DNA from: Pseudomonadales bacterium
GTDB taxonomy: Bacteria; Pseudomonadota; Gammaproteobacteria; Pseudomonadales; Pseudohongiellaceae
Direction of reading: 5' to 3'
Length of the DNA stretch: 56,976 nucleotides
Assembly: GCA_022822865.1 (NCBI GenBank)
Contig: JAJDYJ010000033.1
Coordinates: 1-56,976 of the forward strand
The notes beneath the pieces were generated by a model that was given only the letters and a program-made list of their open reading frames with translations, ran no database searches and was not told where the DNA came from. Shown piece after piece: positions 43,262-53,279 of the stretch. The stretch's first letter is position 1; each line of letters starts with the position of its first letter. The position numbers and the translations under genes are program-made.

Positions 43262-43873
43262 ATGTTTACCGGAATCGTCGCCGCCATGGGAACCCTGCTC
43301 GAACGCAGCGTCCGCGGCAACGCCCGCGGTGATGAAGGTCGCTTGCGAATCGCCGTGGGAATGCTCGATCTGGGCGATGTGAGCATTGGCGACAGCATCG
43401 CCGTGAACGGCTGTTGCCTGACCGTGGTGGAGAAGGAGGCGGACAGCTTCAGCGCCGATGTTTCCAACGAGACCTTGCGTTGCACGACGCTGGGCTCGCT
43501 CGAGCCGGGGCGGCGGGTCAATCTGGAGAAATCCATGCGCCTCGGCGACCGGCTCGGCGGACATCTGGTCAGCGGGCATGTCGACGGCATCGGCGCCTTG
43601 CTGCGGCGGGAAAGCGACGGCGACAGCCTGCGGCTGGAATTGCGGGCGCCGGCCGAACTGGCGAGATACATCGCCCGCAAGGGCTGCATCTGCATCGACG
43701 GCGCCAGCCTGACGGTAAACGAAGTGGAAGGAACCGATTTCAGCGTGAACGTCATTCCCCATACCCGGGCGGAAACGATCATCGGCCAGTACCGGGAGGG
43801 ACAGCAGGTAAATCTGGAAGTGGACCTGCTCGCGCGCTATATCGAACGATTGCAACAGGGCGGCGCGGAGTAA
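43262..43873 (+). CDS. ribE: riboflavin synthase, alpha chain
   Basis: A 203-residue enzyme dismutating lumazine to riboflavin. It shows the duplicated barrel: first half from MFTGIV with NGCCLTVV, second half from GGHLVSGHVDG with CIDGASLTVNEV. ATG 43262 follows AGGAAAGG and gives the universal MFTGI start. No FMN riboswitch is present before this or the neighbouring rib genes. Confidence 0.97.
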   Translation: MFTGIVAAMGTLLERSVRGNARGDEGRLRIAVGMLDLGDVSIGDSIAVNGCCLTVVEKEADSFSADVSNETLRCTTLGSLEPGRRVNLEKSMRLGDRLGGHLVSGHVDGIGALLRRESDGDSLRLELRAPAELARYIARKGCICIDGASLTVNEVEGTDFSVNVIPHTRAETIIGQYREGQQVNLEVDLLARYIERLQQGGAE

Positions 43874-43905
43874 GGGGCCGGCCCGGACGAGAAACAGACA
43901 AGAAG

Positions 43906-45042
43906 ATGAAACTGAATACGACGGCGGAACTGATCGACGATATCCGCCAGGGCAAAATGGTCGTCATCATGGACGACGAGGAACGCGAGAACGAAGGCGA
44001 CCTCGTACTCGCGGCGGAGCGCGTGCGCCCGGAAGACATCAATTTCATGGCTAAAAATGCCTGCGGCCTGATCTGCCTGACCTTGACCCGGGAGCGCTGC
44101 GAGTTCCTCAAGCTGCCGTTGATGGTCAATGACAACCGCACCCGGCACAAGACCAGTTTCACTGTTTCCATCGAAGCCGCGAGCGGCGTTTCCACAGGCA
44201 TTTCCGCCGCCGACCGGGCGCGCACGATCCAGGTAGCGGTAAGCGTCGAATCGCGCCCGGAAGACATCGTCCAGCCGGGCCATATCTTTCCGATCATTTC
44301 CCAGCCCGGCGGCGTCCTGCGGCGGGCGGGACATACCGAAGCCGGCTGCGACCTGGCGCGGCTGGCGGGCTATACGCCGGCGGCGGTCATCGTCGAAGTC
44401 ATGAACGAAGACGGCAGCATGGCGCGCCGCGGCGATCTCGAAGAGTTCGCCCGTGCGCACAAGCTCAAGATCGGCACCATCGCCGACCTCATCCATTACC
44501 GGCTGGCGAACGAACATACCGTGACCCGCACGGCGACCAACCGCCTCAAGACCCGCCACGGCGAATTCGAAGTGCATACCTATCTCGATTCGATCAGCGG
44601 CAGCACGCATCTGGCCTTCAGCCTGGGCAAGATTTCCCCGGACGAGTCGACCCTGGTGCGCGTGCATATTCCCAATACCTTGCGTGATGTCTGTGAAGTA
44701 CTCAGCGGCGAGCGCACAAGCTGGTCCTTCGGCAGCGCGCTCGAGCGGATCAGCGAAGAAGGCAAGGGCGTCGCGGTCCTGCTGTCCGGCGACGACTACG
44801 GGCAGGGCGTCGACCAGGCCATGGCCGCTGTGCTTGCCGCGGGCCGCCGCCGCAACGCAGGCGCGGAATTGCGCAGCGATCTCACCATCGGCACGGGATC
44901 GCAGATTCTGCGCGATCTCGGAGTCGGCAAAATGCGGCTGCTCAGTTTCCCGGCGCGTTTCAACGCCATTTCGGGCTTCGATCTGGAAGTCGAGGAATTC
45001 GTGCGCTTCAAGAAGCCGCGCAATGGGGGCAACGGCAAGTGA
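43906..45042 (+). CDS. ribBA: DHBP synthase with degenerate GTP cyclohydrolase II-like domain
   Basis: A 378-residue protein. The N-terminal domain (about 1-205) is an intact 3,4-dihydroxy-2-butanone-4-phosphate synthase with MDDEERENEGDL and RAGHTEAGCDL. The C-terminal domain (about 206-370) follows the cyclohydrolase II fold but lacks the zinc cysteines: the expected SECLTGD...LRCDCG segment is replaced by VRVHIPNTLRDVCEVLSGE. It is thus probably inactive for GTP ring opening, which is left to the separate ribA at 47477. Such extended RibB proteins are common in Pseudomonas relatives. It overlaps ribH by 4 bases. Confidence 0.93.
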   Translation: MKLNTTAELIDDIRQGKMVVIMDDEERENEGDLVLAAERVRPEDINFMAKNACGLICLTLTRERCEFLKLPLMVNDNRTRHKTSFTVSIEAASGVSTGISAADRARTIQVAVSVESRPEDIVQPGHIFPIISQPGGVLRRAGHTEAGCDLARLAGYTPAAVIVEVMNEDGSMARRGDLEEFARAHKLKIGTIADLIHYRLANEHTVTRTATNRLKTRHGEFEVHTYLDSISGSTHLAFSLGKISPDESTLVRVHIPNTLRDVCEVLSGERTSWSFGSALERISEEGKGVAVLLSGDDYGQGVDQAMAAVLAAGRRRNAGAELRSDLTIGTGSQILRDLGVGKMRLLSFPARFNAISGFDLEVEEFVRFKKPRNGGNGK

Positions 45043-45515
45043 ACGCCGGTTCCATACTCAAGGGAGATCTGCAGCCGGGCAATGCGCGTTACGCCATCGC
45101 CATGAGCCGGTTCAACAGTTTCATCGTCGAAAGGCTGCTCGACGGCGCCCTGGAAGCCCTGACCGCGCAAGGCGTGGAACGCGACCGCATCAGAATCGTC
45201 CAGGTTCCGGGCGCCTGGGAACTGCCTCTGGCGGTTAGAACTCTCGCGCAGCGGTGCGACATCGACGCGGTTATCGCCCTGGGTACGGTAATCCGCGGCG
45301 AAACGGCGCATTTCGACTACGTCGCCGGAGAATGCGTGCGCGGCCTGAACCGCGTCATGCTGGAATCCGCCAAGCCCGTGACCCTGGGAGTGCTCACGGT
45401 GGAAACGGTGGAGCAGGCCGAAGCCCGTTCGTGTCCCAGCGACAACAAGGGGGCGGAAGCGGCGCTCGCTGCCATGGAGATGGTCAGCCTGATCGCGCGC
45501 CTGGAATCCCGGTGA
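45039..45515 (+). CDS. ribH: 6,7-dimethyl-8-ribityllumazine synthase
   Basis: A 158-residue subunit of the icosahedral lumazine synthase. It shows the substrate segments SRFNSFIVERLLDGAL, VPGAWELPLAV, LGTVIRGETAHFDYV (catalytic His) and GVLTVETVEQAEAR. GTG start overlaps the ribBA stop, and its own TGA overlaps the nusB GTG, so three genes are chained by GTGA junctions. Confidence 0.96.
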   Translation: MNAGSILKGDLQPGNARYAIAMSRFNSFIVERLLDGALEALTAQGVERDRIRIVQVPGAWELPLAVRTLAQRCDIDAVIALGTVIRGETAHFDYVAGECVRGLNRVMLESAKPVTLGVLTVETVEQAEARSCPSDNKGAEAALAAMEMVSLIARLESR

Positions 45516-45952
45516 ACGCCGGCAGCGGCAAGCGCATGGCTTCGCCCCGGAGCGGAGCGCGCCGCCTCGCCTTGCAAGCTCTATACCAATGGATCATGGC
45601 GGAAAACGACCCTCATGAGATCGCGGACCAGTTGCGCGAAGACGCGAAAGGCCGCATCGATTGGGATTACTTCCAGCAATTGTTTCCTGCGACAGCGGAA
45701 GGCAGCGGCGAGCTGCAACGGCATCTGGAGCCGGTGCTGGACGACAGGCGACTCGATCCGGTGGAACAGGCCGTCATCTGGCTGGGAACTTTCGAACTCG
45801 CCAGCCAGCCGGACGTTCCTCCGCGCGTGGTTATCGACGAAGCCGTGGAACTGGCGAAGGTATTCGGCGCCACGGACAGTTACAAGTACGTCAACGCGGT
45901 GCTCGACAAGTTGGTGCCGCGGCTGCGCGGCGACAAGGCCGCCGCCGGCTGA
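45512..45952 (+). CDS. nusB: transcription antitermination factor NusB
   Basis: A 146-residue all-helical factor for rRNA antitermination, with SGARRLALQALYQW near the start and the conserved end region VPPRVVIDEAVELAKVFGATDSYKYVNAVLDKL. GTG 45512 overlaps the ribH stop; ATG 45536 is an alternative with little change. The ribH-nusB link is widespread in proteobacteria. Confidence 0.96.
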   Translation: MNAGSGKRMASPRSGARRLALQALYQWIMAENDPHEIADQLREDAKGRIDWDYFQQLFPATAEGSGELQRHLEPVLDDRRLDPVEQAVIWLGTFELASQPDVPPRVVIDEAVELAKVFGATDSYKYVNAVLDKLVPRLRGDKAAAG

Positions 45953-45954
45953 AA

Positions 45955-46951
45955 ATGAGCCTTACCGAGCGCGACATCATCGGCCGGTATTTCAATGTGC
46001 CGGAACTGGCCTTCCCAAGGCCGGAAATCGAACTCGGCCCCGGCGACGACGCCGCCATCCTGCATGTTCCCGAAGACAAACGCCTGGTCGTTTCCACCGA
46101 CGTACTCGCCGCGGGAGTGCATTTCCCGGAAGACGCCGCGGCGGAATCGGTCGCATACCGATCACTCGCGGTCAATCTCAGCGATCTGGCCGCTATGGCG
46201 GCCGAACCCCTGTGCTTCACTCTGGCCTTGACCTTGCCGCAGGCGAATTCGCAGTGGCTGGGAGCTTTCGGCGGCGGTCTGGCGGAACTCGCGCAGGAGT
46301 TTCGCTGCTCCCTGATCGGCGGCGACATCAGCCGGGGACCCTTGCAGATAGCGATACAGGTTCATGGTTTGTGCCTGGCTGGCCGCGAACTTCGCCGCGA
46401 GGGAGCCCGGCCCGGACAGAATGTGTATGTCACCGGCTGGGTCGGAGACGGCGCTCTGGGCCTCGCCGGTCTTGGCGTCGCGACGCCGGGCATCGCGTTC
46501 AACGCGCCGCTGGGGGAACTGCCGGAAGCGTGCCGGGCGCATTTCCATGCCGCGTATTTTCGTCCCCGGCCTCGCGTCGGATTCGCCATTGCCGCCGCGC
46601 CGCTGATTGCCTGCGCCATCGACTTATCAGACGGACTGCTCGGAGACGCCGGGCATCTGGCCAAGGCAGGCGGCGTGGGCATCGTGCTGGATCCCGAGCG
46701 GTTTCCGTTCTCTCCCTCGGCCCGCTGTTGTGCAAACGAGGAATCCCGCATTCGCGCAGCGCTCGCCGGGGGCGACGATTACGAATTGTGCTTCACCGCC
46801 GACCCTGGCAATGATGAGGAACTCATGGCGATCGCGGCGGGTATGGATCTGCCCCTGACCTGCGTCGGCGAGGTGACGGCGGGCGAGGGCGTACGTTGCG
46901 ATGGCATGGAGCCGGACTTTGCGTCATTCGATCACTTCGAAAGATTGCGGC

Positions 46952-46959
<8 letters not shown>
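45955..46959 (+). CDS. thiL: thiamine-monophosphate kinase
   Basis: A 334-residue PurM-like ATPase phosphorylating thiamine monophosphate. Conserved segments are GPGDDAAIL, VSTDVL, RSLAVNLSDLAAMAA, GGDISRG, AIDLSDGLLGDAGHL and GGDDYELCF. It starts 2 bases after nusB and overlaps pgpA by 8 bases. Confidence 0.96.
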
Positions 46960-47440
<481 letters not shown>

Positions 47441-47476
47441 TTGCCGGTCAGGAACAAAACCGGGGGTTTTCGAATT

Positions 47477-48076
47477 GTGACCATTGAATTCGTCGCTCAA
47501 GCTAAGTTGCCGACCCGCTGGGGCGATTTCAGGATTTACGGCTTCAAGGACCTGCAAGCGGAAAAGGAACATGTCGCGCTGGCGTTGGGGAATCTGAACC
47601 TCGAAGAGCCCTTGCTATGCCGGATTCACTCCGAATGCCTGACCGGCGACAGCATGTTCAGCCTGCGCTGCGATTGCGGCCCGCAACTCGAATTCGCCAT
47701 GCAGCGGGTTTCCGAGGCGGGCCGCGGCCTGATCCTGTACCTGCGCCAGGAAGGCCGCGGCATCGGCCTGCTCAACAAGTTGAAAGCGTACGCCTTGCAG
47801 GACTCCGGCGCGGACACCGTCGAAGCCAACGTCCAGCTCGGCTTCGAGCCCGACAGCCGGGAATACCAGATCTGCAAGCCCATGCTCGACTTTTTCGATA
47901 TCCGCAACGTGAAACTGATGACCAACAATCCGGCAAAGGTGAAGGCCTTGCAGGACATGGGCATCGAAGTCAGCGAGATCATCCCGATCCACACCGGCGC
48001 CAACCCGCACAACGAAACCTATCTCGCCGTGAAGATCAACAAACTCGGCCACATGAGCAAGTCCCGCGGTCGATGA
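47477..48076 (+). CDS. ribA: GTP cyclohydrolase II
   Basis: A 199-residue enzyme starting riboflavin synthesis from GTP. All key motifs are intact: [20 protein letters not shown] with the three zinc cysteines, [19 protein letters not shown] with catalytic Arg, and [14 protein letters not shown] 47477 gives the family start; the longer frame adds 12 unlikely residues. This copy supplies the activity missing from the ribBA C-terminal domain. It overlaps the next gene by 4 bases. Confidence 0.95.
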   Translation: MTIEFVAQAKLPTRWGDFRIYGFKDLQAEKEHVALALGNLNLEEPLLCRIHSECLTGDSMFSLRCDCGPQLEFAMQRVSEAGRGLILYLRQEGRGIGLLNKLKAYALQDSGADTVEANVQLGFEPDSREYQICKPMLDFFDIRNVKLMTNNPAKVKALQDMGIEVSEIIPIHTGANPHNETYLAVKINKLGHMSKSRGR

Positions 48077-48705
48077 GCAACAAGGACTCCGGCAAGCTGA
48101 TTACCGTCGACTTGCTGCGCCATGGGGAGCCGGGAGGCGGGGATATCCTGCGGGGGCGGGTTGACCCGGAACTGACGGACCGCGGCTGGCGTCAGATGGA
48201 GGCCGCCGCCGAGTGCGCCGGCGCGAACTGGACCCACATTATCGCCTCGCCCTTGCAGCGTTGCCGCGATTTCGCCCAACGTCTGGCGCAAGGCCGGCAG
48301 CTCGAACCGCGCATAGAGGATCACTGGCAGGAGATCGATTACGGCGACTGGGATGGCATGCCCATTGCGGAATGGCGCGCCAGATCAGCGTCGCAGTTCA
48401 GGAGTTTCCGGGAAGACATTACCGCGCTGGCGCCGCCCAACGGCGAGACCTTTGTCGAGTTCCGCGACCGCGTATTGGGCGCGTGGAGTAGCTTGGCCGG
48501 ACTGCCCGGCGGCAGCCATGTGCTGGTGGTGACCCATGGCGGCGTGATGCGGGTGATATTGCCGACGGTGCTGGGCATGCCATTGAATCAAAGCAATCCG
48601 CTGCATATCCCCTTTGCCTGCCTCAGCCGGGTGTTGCTCAATGTGAACGGCAGGAACCGCCGGGCCAGCCTGCTGTTTCACAATGCCGGGCAACCGGTTC
48701 AGTAA
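48073..48705 (+). CDS. histidine phosphatase, possible alpha-ribazole phosphatase
   Basis: A 210-residue phosphoglycerate-mutase-like phosphatase. The catalytic RHG is in [16 protein letters not shown], the second histidine is in VVTHGGVMR, and the proton donor region is EIDYGDWDG. The GEPxxGxxxRG pattern is that of CobC-type alpha-ribazole phosphatases of cobalamin assembly; a broader sugar-phosphatase role cannot be excluded. It meets the cobO-like gene end-to-end with a 7-base overlap, which supports a cobamide link. Confidence 0.75.
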   Translation: MSNKDSGKLITVDLLRHGEPGGGDILRGRVDPELTDRGWRQMEAAAECAGANWTHIIASPLQRCRDFAQRLAQGRQLEPRIEDHWQEIDYGDWDGMPIAEWRARSASQFRSFREDITALAPPNGETFVEFRDRVLGAWSSLAGLPGGSHVLVVTHGGVMRVILPTVLGMPLNQSNPLHIPFACLSRVLLNVNGRNRRASLLFHNAGQPVQ

Positions 48706-49304
48706 TCGAGGCCTTTCTGCGCCTTGACGCCGTGATTGAAGGCGTGGCGCACTTCCTTTATCTCGCTCACGGTGTCGGCCATTTCAAGCAGTTCGCGGCC
48801 GGCGTTGCGGCCGGTGACGACAACATGCTGATGCGCGGGGCGCCCGCGCAAGGCTTCGAGCACCCTGGCCTTGTCGAGATAGCCGTAGGTCAGCATATAG
48901 GTCAGTTCATCGAGAATGACGAGGCCGGTGGCTCCGTCGGCGAGTAGCGCTTCGGCCTTGCTCCAGGCCTGTTCGGCGGCGGCGATGTCGGTCTGGCGAT
49001 CCTGGGTTTCCCAGGTGAAGCCCGTGCCCATGACGTGAAATTCAACGAGCGGATTTTCGGCGAAAAGCATTTGCTCGCCGCATTCCCAGGTACCCTTGAT
49101 GAATTGCACCACGGCGCAGCGCAGACCGTGGCCGACGCTGCGGGCGAGCATGCCGAAAGCCGAGGAACTCTTGCCCTTGCCGTTGCCGGTGAGGACGAGC
49201 AGCAGCCCGCGGTCCTCGGTGGCGGCGGCTATGCGGCTGTCGACATACTCCTTCTTGCGCTGCATGGCGCGCTTGTGGCGTGCGCTGCGGTCGGTTTCCG
49301 CCAT
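48699..49304 (-). CDS. cobO: corrinoid adenosyltransferase
   Basis: A 201-residue CobA/CobO-type ATP:cob(I)alamin adenosyltransferase. P-loop TGNGKGKSSSAFG (about 39-51), QFIKGTWECGEQ, ILDELTYMLTYGYLD and VVVTGRNAGRELLEMAD match the family. It begins 9 bases after the dxs stop and looks like the last gene of the xseB-ispA-dxs operon. With the neighbouring phosphatase it points to cobamide salvage. Confidence 0.94.
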   Translation of the reverse strand: MAETDRSARHKRAMQRKKEYVDSRIAAATEDRGLLLVLTGNGKGKSSSAFGMLARSVGHGLRCAVVQFIKGTWECGEQMLFAENPLVEFHVMGTGFTWETQDRQTDIAAAEQAWSKAEALLADGATGLVILDELTYMLTYGYLDKARVLEALRGRPAHQHVVVTGRNAGRELLEMADTVSEIKEVRHAFNHGVKAQKGLDY

Positions 49305-49313
49305 CGTGAAAAG

Positions 49314-51224
49314 TCAGATCGCGCGGCAGCGAATCTTGTCCGCGGCGAGCTTTTCATGGATTGCGCGGGCGATGCCGGCGGCGTCGAGTCCGGCCTTTTG
49401 CAGCATGTCCGGCGGCTTGCCGTGTTCGAGGAACTCGTCGGGCAGGCCGAGATTGAGCACGGGCATGCGATAGCCGTCGCGCAACAGCACTTCGTTCACC
49501 GCCGAGCCCGCGCCGCCCATGACGGCGTGTTCCTCGATGGTAACCACCAGTTCATGGCCGCCCGCCGCCTTGCGGATGACGTTCTCGTCGATGGGTTTGA
49601 CGAAACGCATGTCGTACACCGTGGCGTTGAATTCCTCAGCCGCCGCGAGCGCCGGAGCGAGCATGCTGCCGAAGGCAAGGACCGCCACGTCGCGGCCTTC
49701 GCGCCGCAACACGGCTTCGCCGATGGGAACGGTCTTCCAGTCGTCGCCGATGGCGGCGCCGGGACCCTTGCCGCGGGGATAGCGCACCGCGGCCGGTCCA
49801 TGGTGGTCGTAACCGGTGCATAACAGCAGCCGGGTTTCCTCTTCGTCGCTCGGCGTCATGACCACGATGTTGGGCACGCAACGCAGATAGGCCAGATCGA
49901 AGCTGCCGGCATGGGTCGGGCCGTCTTCCCCTACCAGGCCGGCCCGGTCGATGGCGAACAGCACGTCGAGATTCTGCAAGGCCGTGTCGTGGATGAACTG
50001 GTCGTATGCGCGTTGCAGGAAAGTCGAATAAATCGCGACCACCGGTTTCAGTCCCTCGCAGGCGAGGCCCGCGCCGAAGGTGACCGCGTGTTGTTCGGCG
50101 ATCGCCACGTCGTGGAAGCGGTCCGGGAATTCCTTCGAGAATTCGACCATGCCCGAGCCTTCGCCCATGGCGGGAGTGATGGCGACGAGTTTTTCGTCGC
50201 GCCGGGCCGCCGCGCACAGCCATTTGCCGAACACCTGGGAATAGGTCGGCGGACTCGCGGCCTTGCTCTTCCCGCGCTGGCTCGCGTCGGCGAGCGGCGC
50301 CACCTTGCCGATGGCGTGCATGCCGAACGGATCGCTTTCCGATTCGCTGTAGCCCTTGCCCTTGTGGGTGACGACATGCAGCAATTGCGGACCTTCCAGG
50401 TTCTTGATGTTGCCGAGGGCTTCGAGCAGATGGGCGATATTGTGGCCGTTGATGATGCCCATGTAGTTGAAACCGAGCTGGTCGAACAGGGTGCCGGGAG
50501 ACAGCATGCCTTTCATGTATTTTTCGGTCTGTTCGGCCGCGCGCAGCATCTTCGGCGCCTTGGCCAGCACTTTTCTGCCGCCTGCGCGAAAGAAGTTGTA
50601 GGACTTGCTGGCCCACAGCCGGCCGAAATAGTTCGACAACCCGCCGACGTTATGCGAAATCGACATGTTGTTGTCGTTGAGGATGATGAGGATGTTCTCA
50701 TTCAGATGGGTGCAATGATTCATCGCCTCGAAGACCATGCCCGCGGTCATCGCGCCATCGCCCACGATGGCGACGATATTGCGGTCGTCGCCGTTCATGC
50801 GGCGGCCCACCGTCATGCCGAGGGCGGCGCTGATCGCGGTGCTGGAATGGCCGACGCCGAAAGTGTCGTACTCGCTTTCGAAGCGGGTCGGAAAAGCGGC
50901 CAGGCCGCCGGCCTGGCGCATGGTGTCCATGCGGTCGCGGCGGCCGGTGAGTATCTTGTGCGGATACGCCTGGTGGCCGACGTCCCAGACGAGCCGGTCG
51001 GTGGGCGTGTCGAAAATGTAATGCAGGGCGATGGTCAGTTCGACCACGCCGAGGCCGGCGCCGAGATGGCCGCCGGTCTTGCCCACGCAATAGAGCAGAT
51101 AAGCGCGCAACTCGTCCGCCAGCGCCGACAACTGATCCGTTTCAAGCCGGCGGAGGTCTTCCGGCGTATCGATCGTGTCGAGCAATGGCGTTTGAGGCCT
51201 TTTTGTTGGTATTTCCTTCAGCAT
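49314..51224 (-). CDS. dxs: 1-deoxy-D-xylulose-5-phosphate synthase
   Basis: Thiamine-diphosphate enzyme for the first step of the MEP isoprenoid pathway, 636 residues. It has [14 protein letters not shown], the ThDP motif GDGAMTAG to LNDNNMSIS (about 150-190), [12 protein letters not shown], and [15 protein letters not shown] in the transketolase domain. ATG 51224 ([10 protein letters not shown]) is preferred over 51257 as it gives the usual N-terminus. It lies downstream of ispA, the standard xseB-ispA-dxs order. Confidence 0.96.
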   Translation of the reverse strand: MLKEIPTKRPQTPLLDTIDTPEDLRRLETDQLSALADELRAYLLYCVGKTGGHLGAGLGVVELTIALHYIFDTPTDRLVWDVGHQAYPHKILTGRRDRMDTMRQAGGLAAFPTRFESEYDTFGVGHSSTAISAALGMTVGRRMNGDDRNIVAIVGDGAMTAGMVFEAMNHCTHLNENILIILNDNNMSISHNVGGLSNYFGRLWASKSYNFFRAGGRKVLAKAPKMLRAAEQTEKYMKGMLSPGTLFDQLGFNYMGIINGHNIAHLLEALGNIKNLEGPQLLHVVTHKGKGYSESESDPFGMHAIGKVAPLADASQRGKSKAASPPTYSQVFGKWLCAAARRDEKLVAITPAMGEGSGMVEFSKEFPDRFHDVAIAEQHAVTFGAGLACEGLKPVVAIYSTFLQRAYDQFIHDTALQNLDVLFAIDRAGLVGEDGPTHAGSFDLAYLRCVPNIVVMTPSDEEETRLLLCTGYDHHGPAAVRYPRGKGPGAAIGDDWKTVPIGEAVLRREGRDVAVLAFGSMLAPALAAAEEFNATVYDMRFVKPIDENVIRKAAGGHELVVTIEEHAVMGGAGSAVNEVLLRDGYRMPVLNLGLPDEFLEHGKPPDMLQKAGLDAAGIARAIHEKLAADKIRCRAI

Positions 51225-51307
51225 GCCGTTTGGAACCCCACCTGGATATTCGAGCATACTCTATCGTTCGAGGCGAATGTGCCTGCGGGCGAAGTCGCTC
51301 ATGAAAT

Positions 51308-52195
51308 CTAGTTTATTCTTTCAACTATATATGCGGCAAGATGGCGCAACGGATCAGCGTCGGCGCCGAATTCATCGAGCGCCCTGGCGGCGCCCGCGGT
51401 CAGTTCTCCGGCGCGTTTTCGGGCCGGCTCCAGGCCGAGCAGGGCTACATAGGTCGCCTTGTCGCCGTCGCGGTCGGAGCCCTGGGGTTTGCCCAGGGTT
51501 CCGGTATCGGAAACTTCGTCGAGAATGTCGTCCTGGATCTGGAACGCAAGTCCGATATGGTCCGCGTACCTGCCCAGGCCTTCGAGTTGTGCGGCAGTCG
51601 CATTTCCGCTGCTCAGGGCGCCGAGCAGTACGCTGGCGCGAATGAGTGCGCCGGTCTTGAGCCGGTGGGTGGTTTCCAGCTCGTCGAGCGAAACTTCCTG
51701 CCCGTCCGCCGCCAGGTCCCTCACCTGCCCCCCCACCATGCCGGCCGGTCCCGCGGCCTGGGCGAGTTCGTGCGCCATCCGCAGGCGGTCGCCCTTGCCG
51801 GCATCCGGCCGGCAGAGGATTTCAAAGGCCATCGACTGCAAGGCGTCTCCGGCCAGAATTGCGGTCGCTTCGTCGAAAGCCTTGTGCAGACTGGCACGGC
51901 CGCGGCGCAGATCGTCGTCGTCGAGGGCCGGCAGATCGTCGTGTATCAGCGAATAGACATGGATGAACTCGACCGCGCACGCGGCCGCGTCGGCGTCATC
52001 GAAGTCTCCGCCGAGGGCCTGGCAGCCGGCATAGACGAGTAATGGCCGCACGCGTTTGCCGCCGCCGAGCAGGACGTAGCGGATCGCTTCCTCGAGGCCG
52101 GGGCAGGGAAAGTCGGCCTGGTCGAGGCAGCGTTTCATCGATCGGTCGACGCGTTTTTTGCAAGCCGCCCGAAATTCTTCGAATGTGCCGGTCAT
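51308..52195 (-). CDS. ispA: polyprenyl (farnesyl) diphosphate synthase
   Basis: A 295-residue trans-prenyltransferase making farnesyl diphosphate. It has GGGKRVRPLL, the first Asp-rich motif HDDLPALDDDDLRRGR, and the second motif FQIQDDILDEVSDT. ATG 52195 (MTGTFEEF) is preferred, since the longer frame overlaps xseB with a low-complexity leader. It lies 17 bases after xseB. Confidence 0.95.
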   Translation of the reverse strand: MTGTFEEFRAACKKRVDRSMKRCLDQADFPCPGLEEAIRYVLLGGGKRVRPLLVYAGCQALGGDFDDADAAACAVEFIHVYSLIHDDLPALDDDDLRRGRASLHKAFDEATAILAGDALQSMAFEILCRPDAGKGDRLRMAHELAQAAGPAGMVGGQVRDLAADGQEVSLDELETTHRLKTGALIRASVLLGALSSGNATAAQLEGLGRYADHIGLAFQIQDDILDEVSDTGTLGKPQGSDRDGDKATYVALLGLEPARKRAGELTAGAARALDEFGADADPLRHLAAYIVERIN

Positions 52196-52212
52196 GACCG
52201 CAGGCGGGCTTG

Positions 52213-52467
52213 TCAGTCCGCGGCCGGATCGAGCTTGAGGTCTTCGGTGTCGCCTTCGGCCGAAGTGAGCACCTTGACCTTCTGCTCCGCCGCCTCCAGC
52301 GCCTGCTGGCAATCCCTGACCAGTTTCACGCCGTTCTCGAAAGCTTCGAGAGATTCTTCCAGGCCGAGATTGCCGTCTTCCATGCGGGTCACGAGTTGCT
52401 CGAGTTCCCGCAGCTTCTCCTCGAAATTGAAATCGTTCCTGCTGTCTTGTTTCTCGTCTTTACCCAT
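52213..52467 (-). CDS. xseB: exodeoxyribonuclease VII small subunit
   Basis: An 84-residue helical-hairpin protein with NFEEKLRELEQLVTRMEDGN and LEESLEAFENGVKLVRDCQQ, the XseB signature. It pairs with XseA (not in this window). ATG 52467 (MGKDEKQ) is preferred. It follows the CBS gene by 28 bases, so the DUF1538 cluster may drive this housekeeping operon. Confidence 0.95.
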   Translation of the reverse strand: MGKDEKQDSRNDFNFEEKLRELEQLVTRMEDGNLGLEESLEAFENGVKLVRDCQQALEAAEQKVKVLTSAEGDTEDLKLDPAAD

Positions 52468-52495
52468 ATTGTTTTCCCGTGCTTCCCTGAGTCGG

Positions 52496-52903
52496 TTACG
52501 CAAGCAACTGACCTAACCCTAGTGTGGCTATATCCAGATCGGTCACGATGCCGATAATCTCGCCCGCTTCCACCACCGGCGCCACCCGGATGCGGAAACG
52601 TTCGAACAGACGTGAAGCGTAACGTATATTCATGCCCGGATGCACGGACAGCACCGGCTTGCTCATGATTTCGTAGATGCGCACGCGATCCGGCGAGCGG
52701 TCCGGGCCGATCACCTTGCGCACGATATCGGTGTGCAGCACGAGGCCGTATTCGTCGTTTTCGTCGCGCCGTTCGACGATCATGCAACGCGCGTCGGCTT
52801 CGCGCATTTGCAGAAACGCTTCCGCCACGGCGTCCATTCCGCTGACGCGGACATAGCGCTGGTTCATGACCTCGCGGACTGTTACCATGTTCTTCTCGCT
52901 CAT
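52496..52903 (-). CDS. two-CBS-domain protein
   Basis: A 135-residue protein that is essentially a Bateman pair: CBS1 (VREVMNQRYVRVSGMDAVAEAF, about 8-70) and CBS2 (YEIMSKPVLSVHPGMNIRYASRLF to VTDLDIATLGLG, about 72-130). Such pairs bind adenine nucleotides or AdoMet and gate transporters or enzymes. GGAGAC precedes ATG 52903; the longer frame reads through the PII-like gene's 3' end. It sits 25 bases after the PII-like gene, suggesting a nucleotide-sensing role for the DUF1538 pair. Confidence 0.88.
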   Translation of the reverse strand: MSEKNMVTVREVMNQRYVRVSGMDAVAEAFLQMREADARCMIVERRDENDEYGLVLHTDIVRKVIGPDRSPDRVRIYEIMSKPVLSVHPGMNIRYASRLFERFRIRVAPVVEAGEIIGIVTDLDIATLGLGQLLA

Positions 52904-52928
52904 TTGCCTGTCTCCAGAATTTTCTCGT

Positions 52929-53279
52929 TCATATTCTCTTGCCCAGTTCCCGCGCGAGCCTGTCGACCTGCGCCGACACGCCGACGACGTCCTCGACGTC
53001 GAGTTGAATGGCAATCCCGGCGCCGGACTTTTCCTCGAATTCGCCTGCCTTGCAGATCTCTTCAAGTATATGACGGCTCATATGCTGTTCCACCGTGAAC
53101 AGCACGACATCCCGGCGCGAGTCCAGCGACAGTCCGAATATGCCTTTCGGCGCGTCCAGACCTTCGCCCCGGGCGGTGGGGATGATGGTGGCGCCGGTCG
53201 CTCCGTGGTCGCGCGCGGCCCTGACGACCTTGTCGGTCAGCCGGTCGTCGACGAAGGCCACGATCAGTTTGAACTTCAT
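52929..53279 (-). CDS. PII-like signalling protein
   Basis: A 116-residue ferredoxin-like protein of the PII/GlnB-like superfamily: KLIVAFVDDRLTDKVVRAARDHGATGATIIPTARG (beta-alpha-beta with a T-loop region), then DVVLFTVEQHMSRHILEEICKAGEF and the C-terminal GIAIQLDVEDVVGV. The classical T-loop tyrosine and GlnB PROSITE patterns are not seen, so it is a PII-like rather than a true PII protein. Such proteins bind nucleotides as trimers and control a neighbouring membrane protein (compare SbtB/SbtA). Its ATG overlaps the preceding DUF1538 stop by 4 bases. Confidence 0.8.
   Translation of the reverse strand: MKFKLIVAFVDDRLTDKVVRAARDHGATGATIIPTARGEGLDAPKGIFGLSLDSRRDVVLFTVEQHMSRHILEEICKAGEFEEKSGAGIAIQLDVEDVVGVSAQVDRLARELGKRI

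Noticed and set aside
43874-43905. FMN riboswitch before ribBA
   Set aside because: Only 32 bases separate ribE and ribBA, too short, and no riboswitch pattern is seen before other rib genes.
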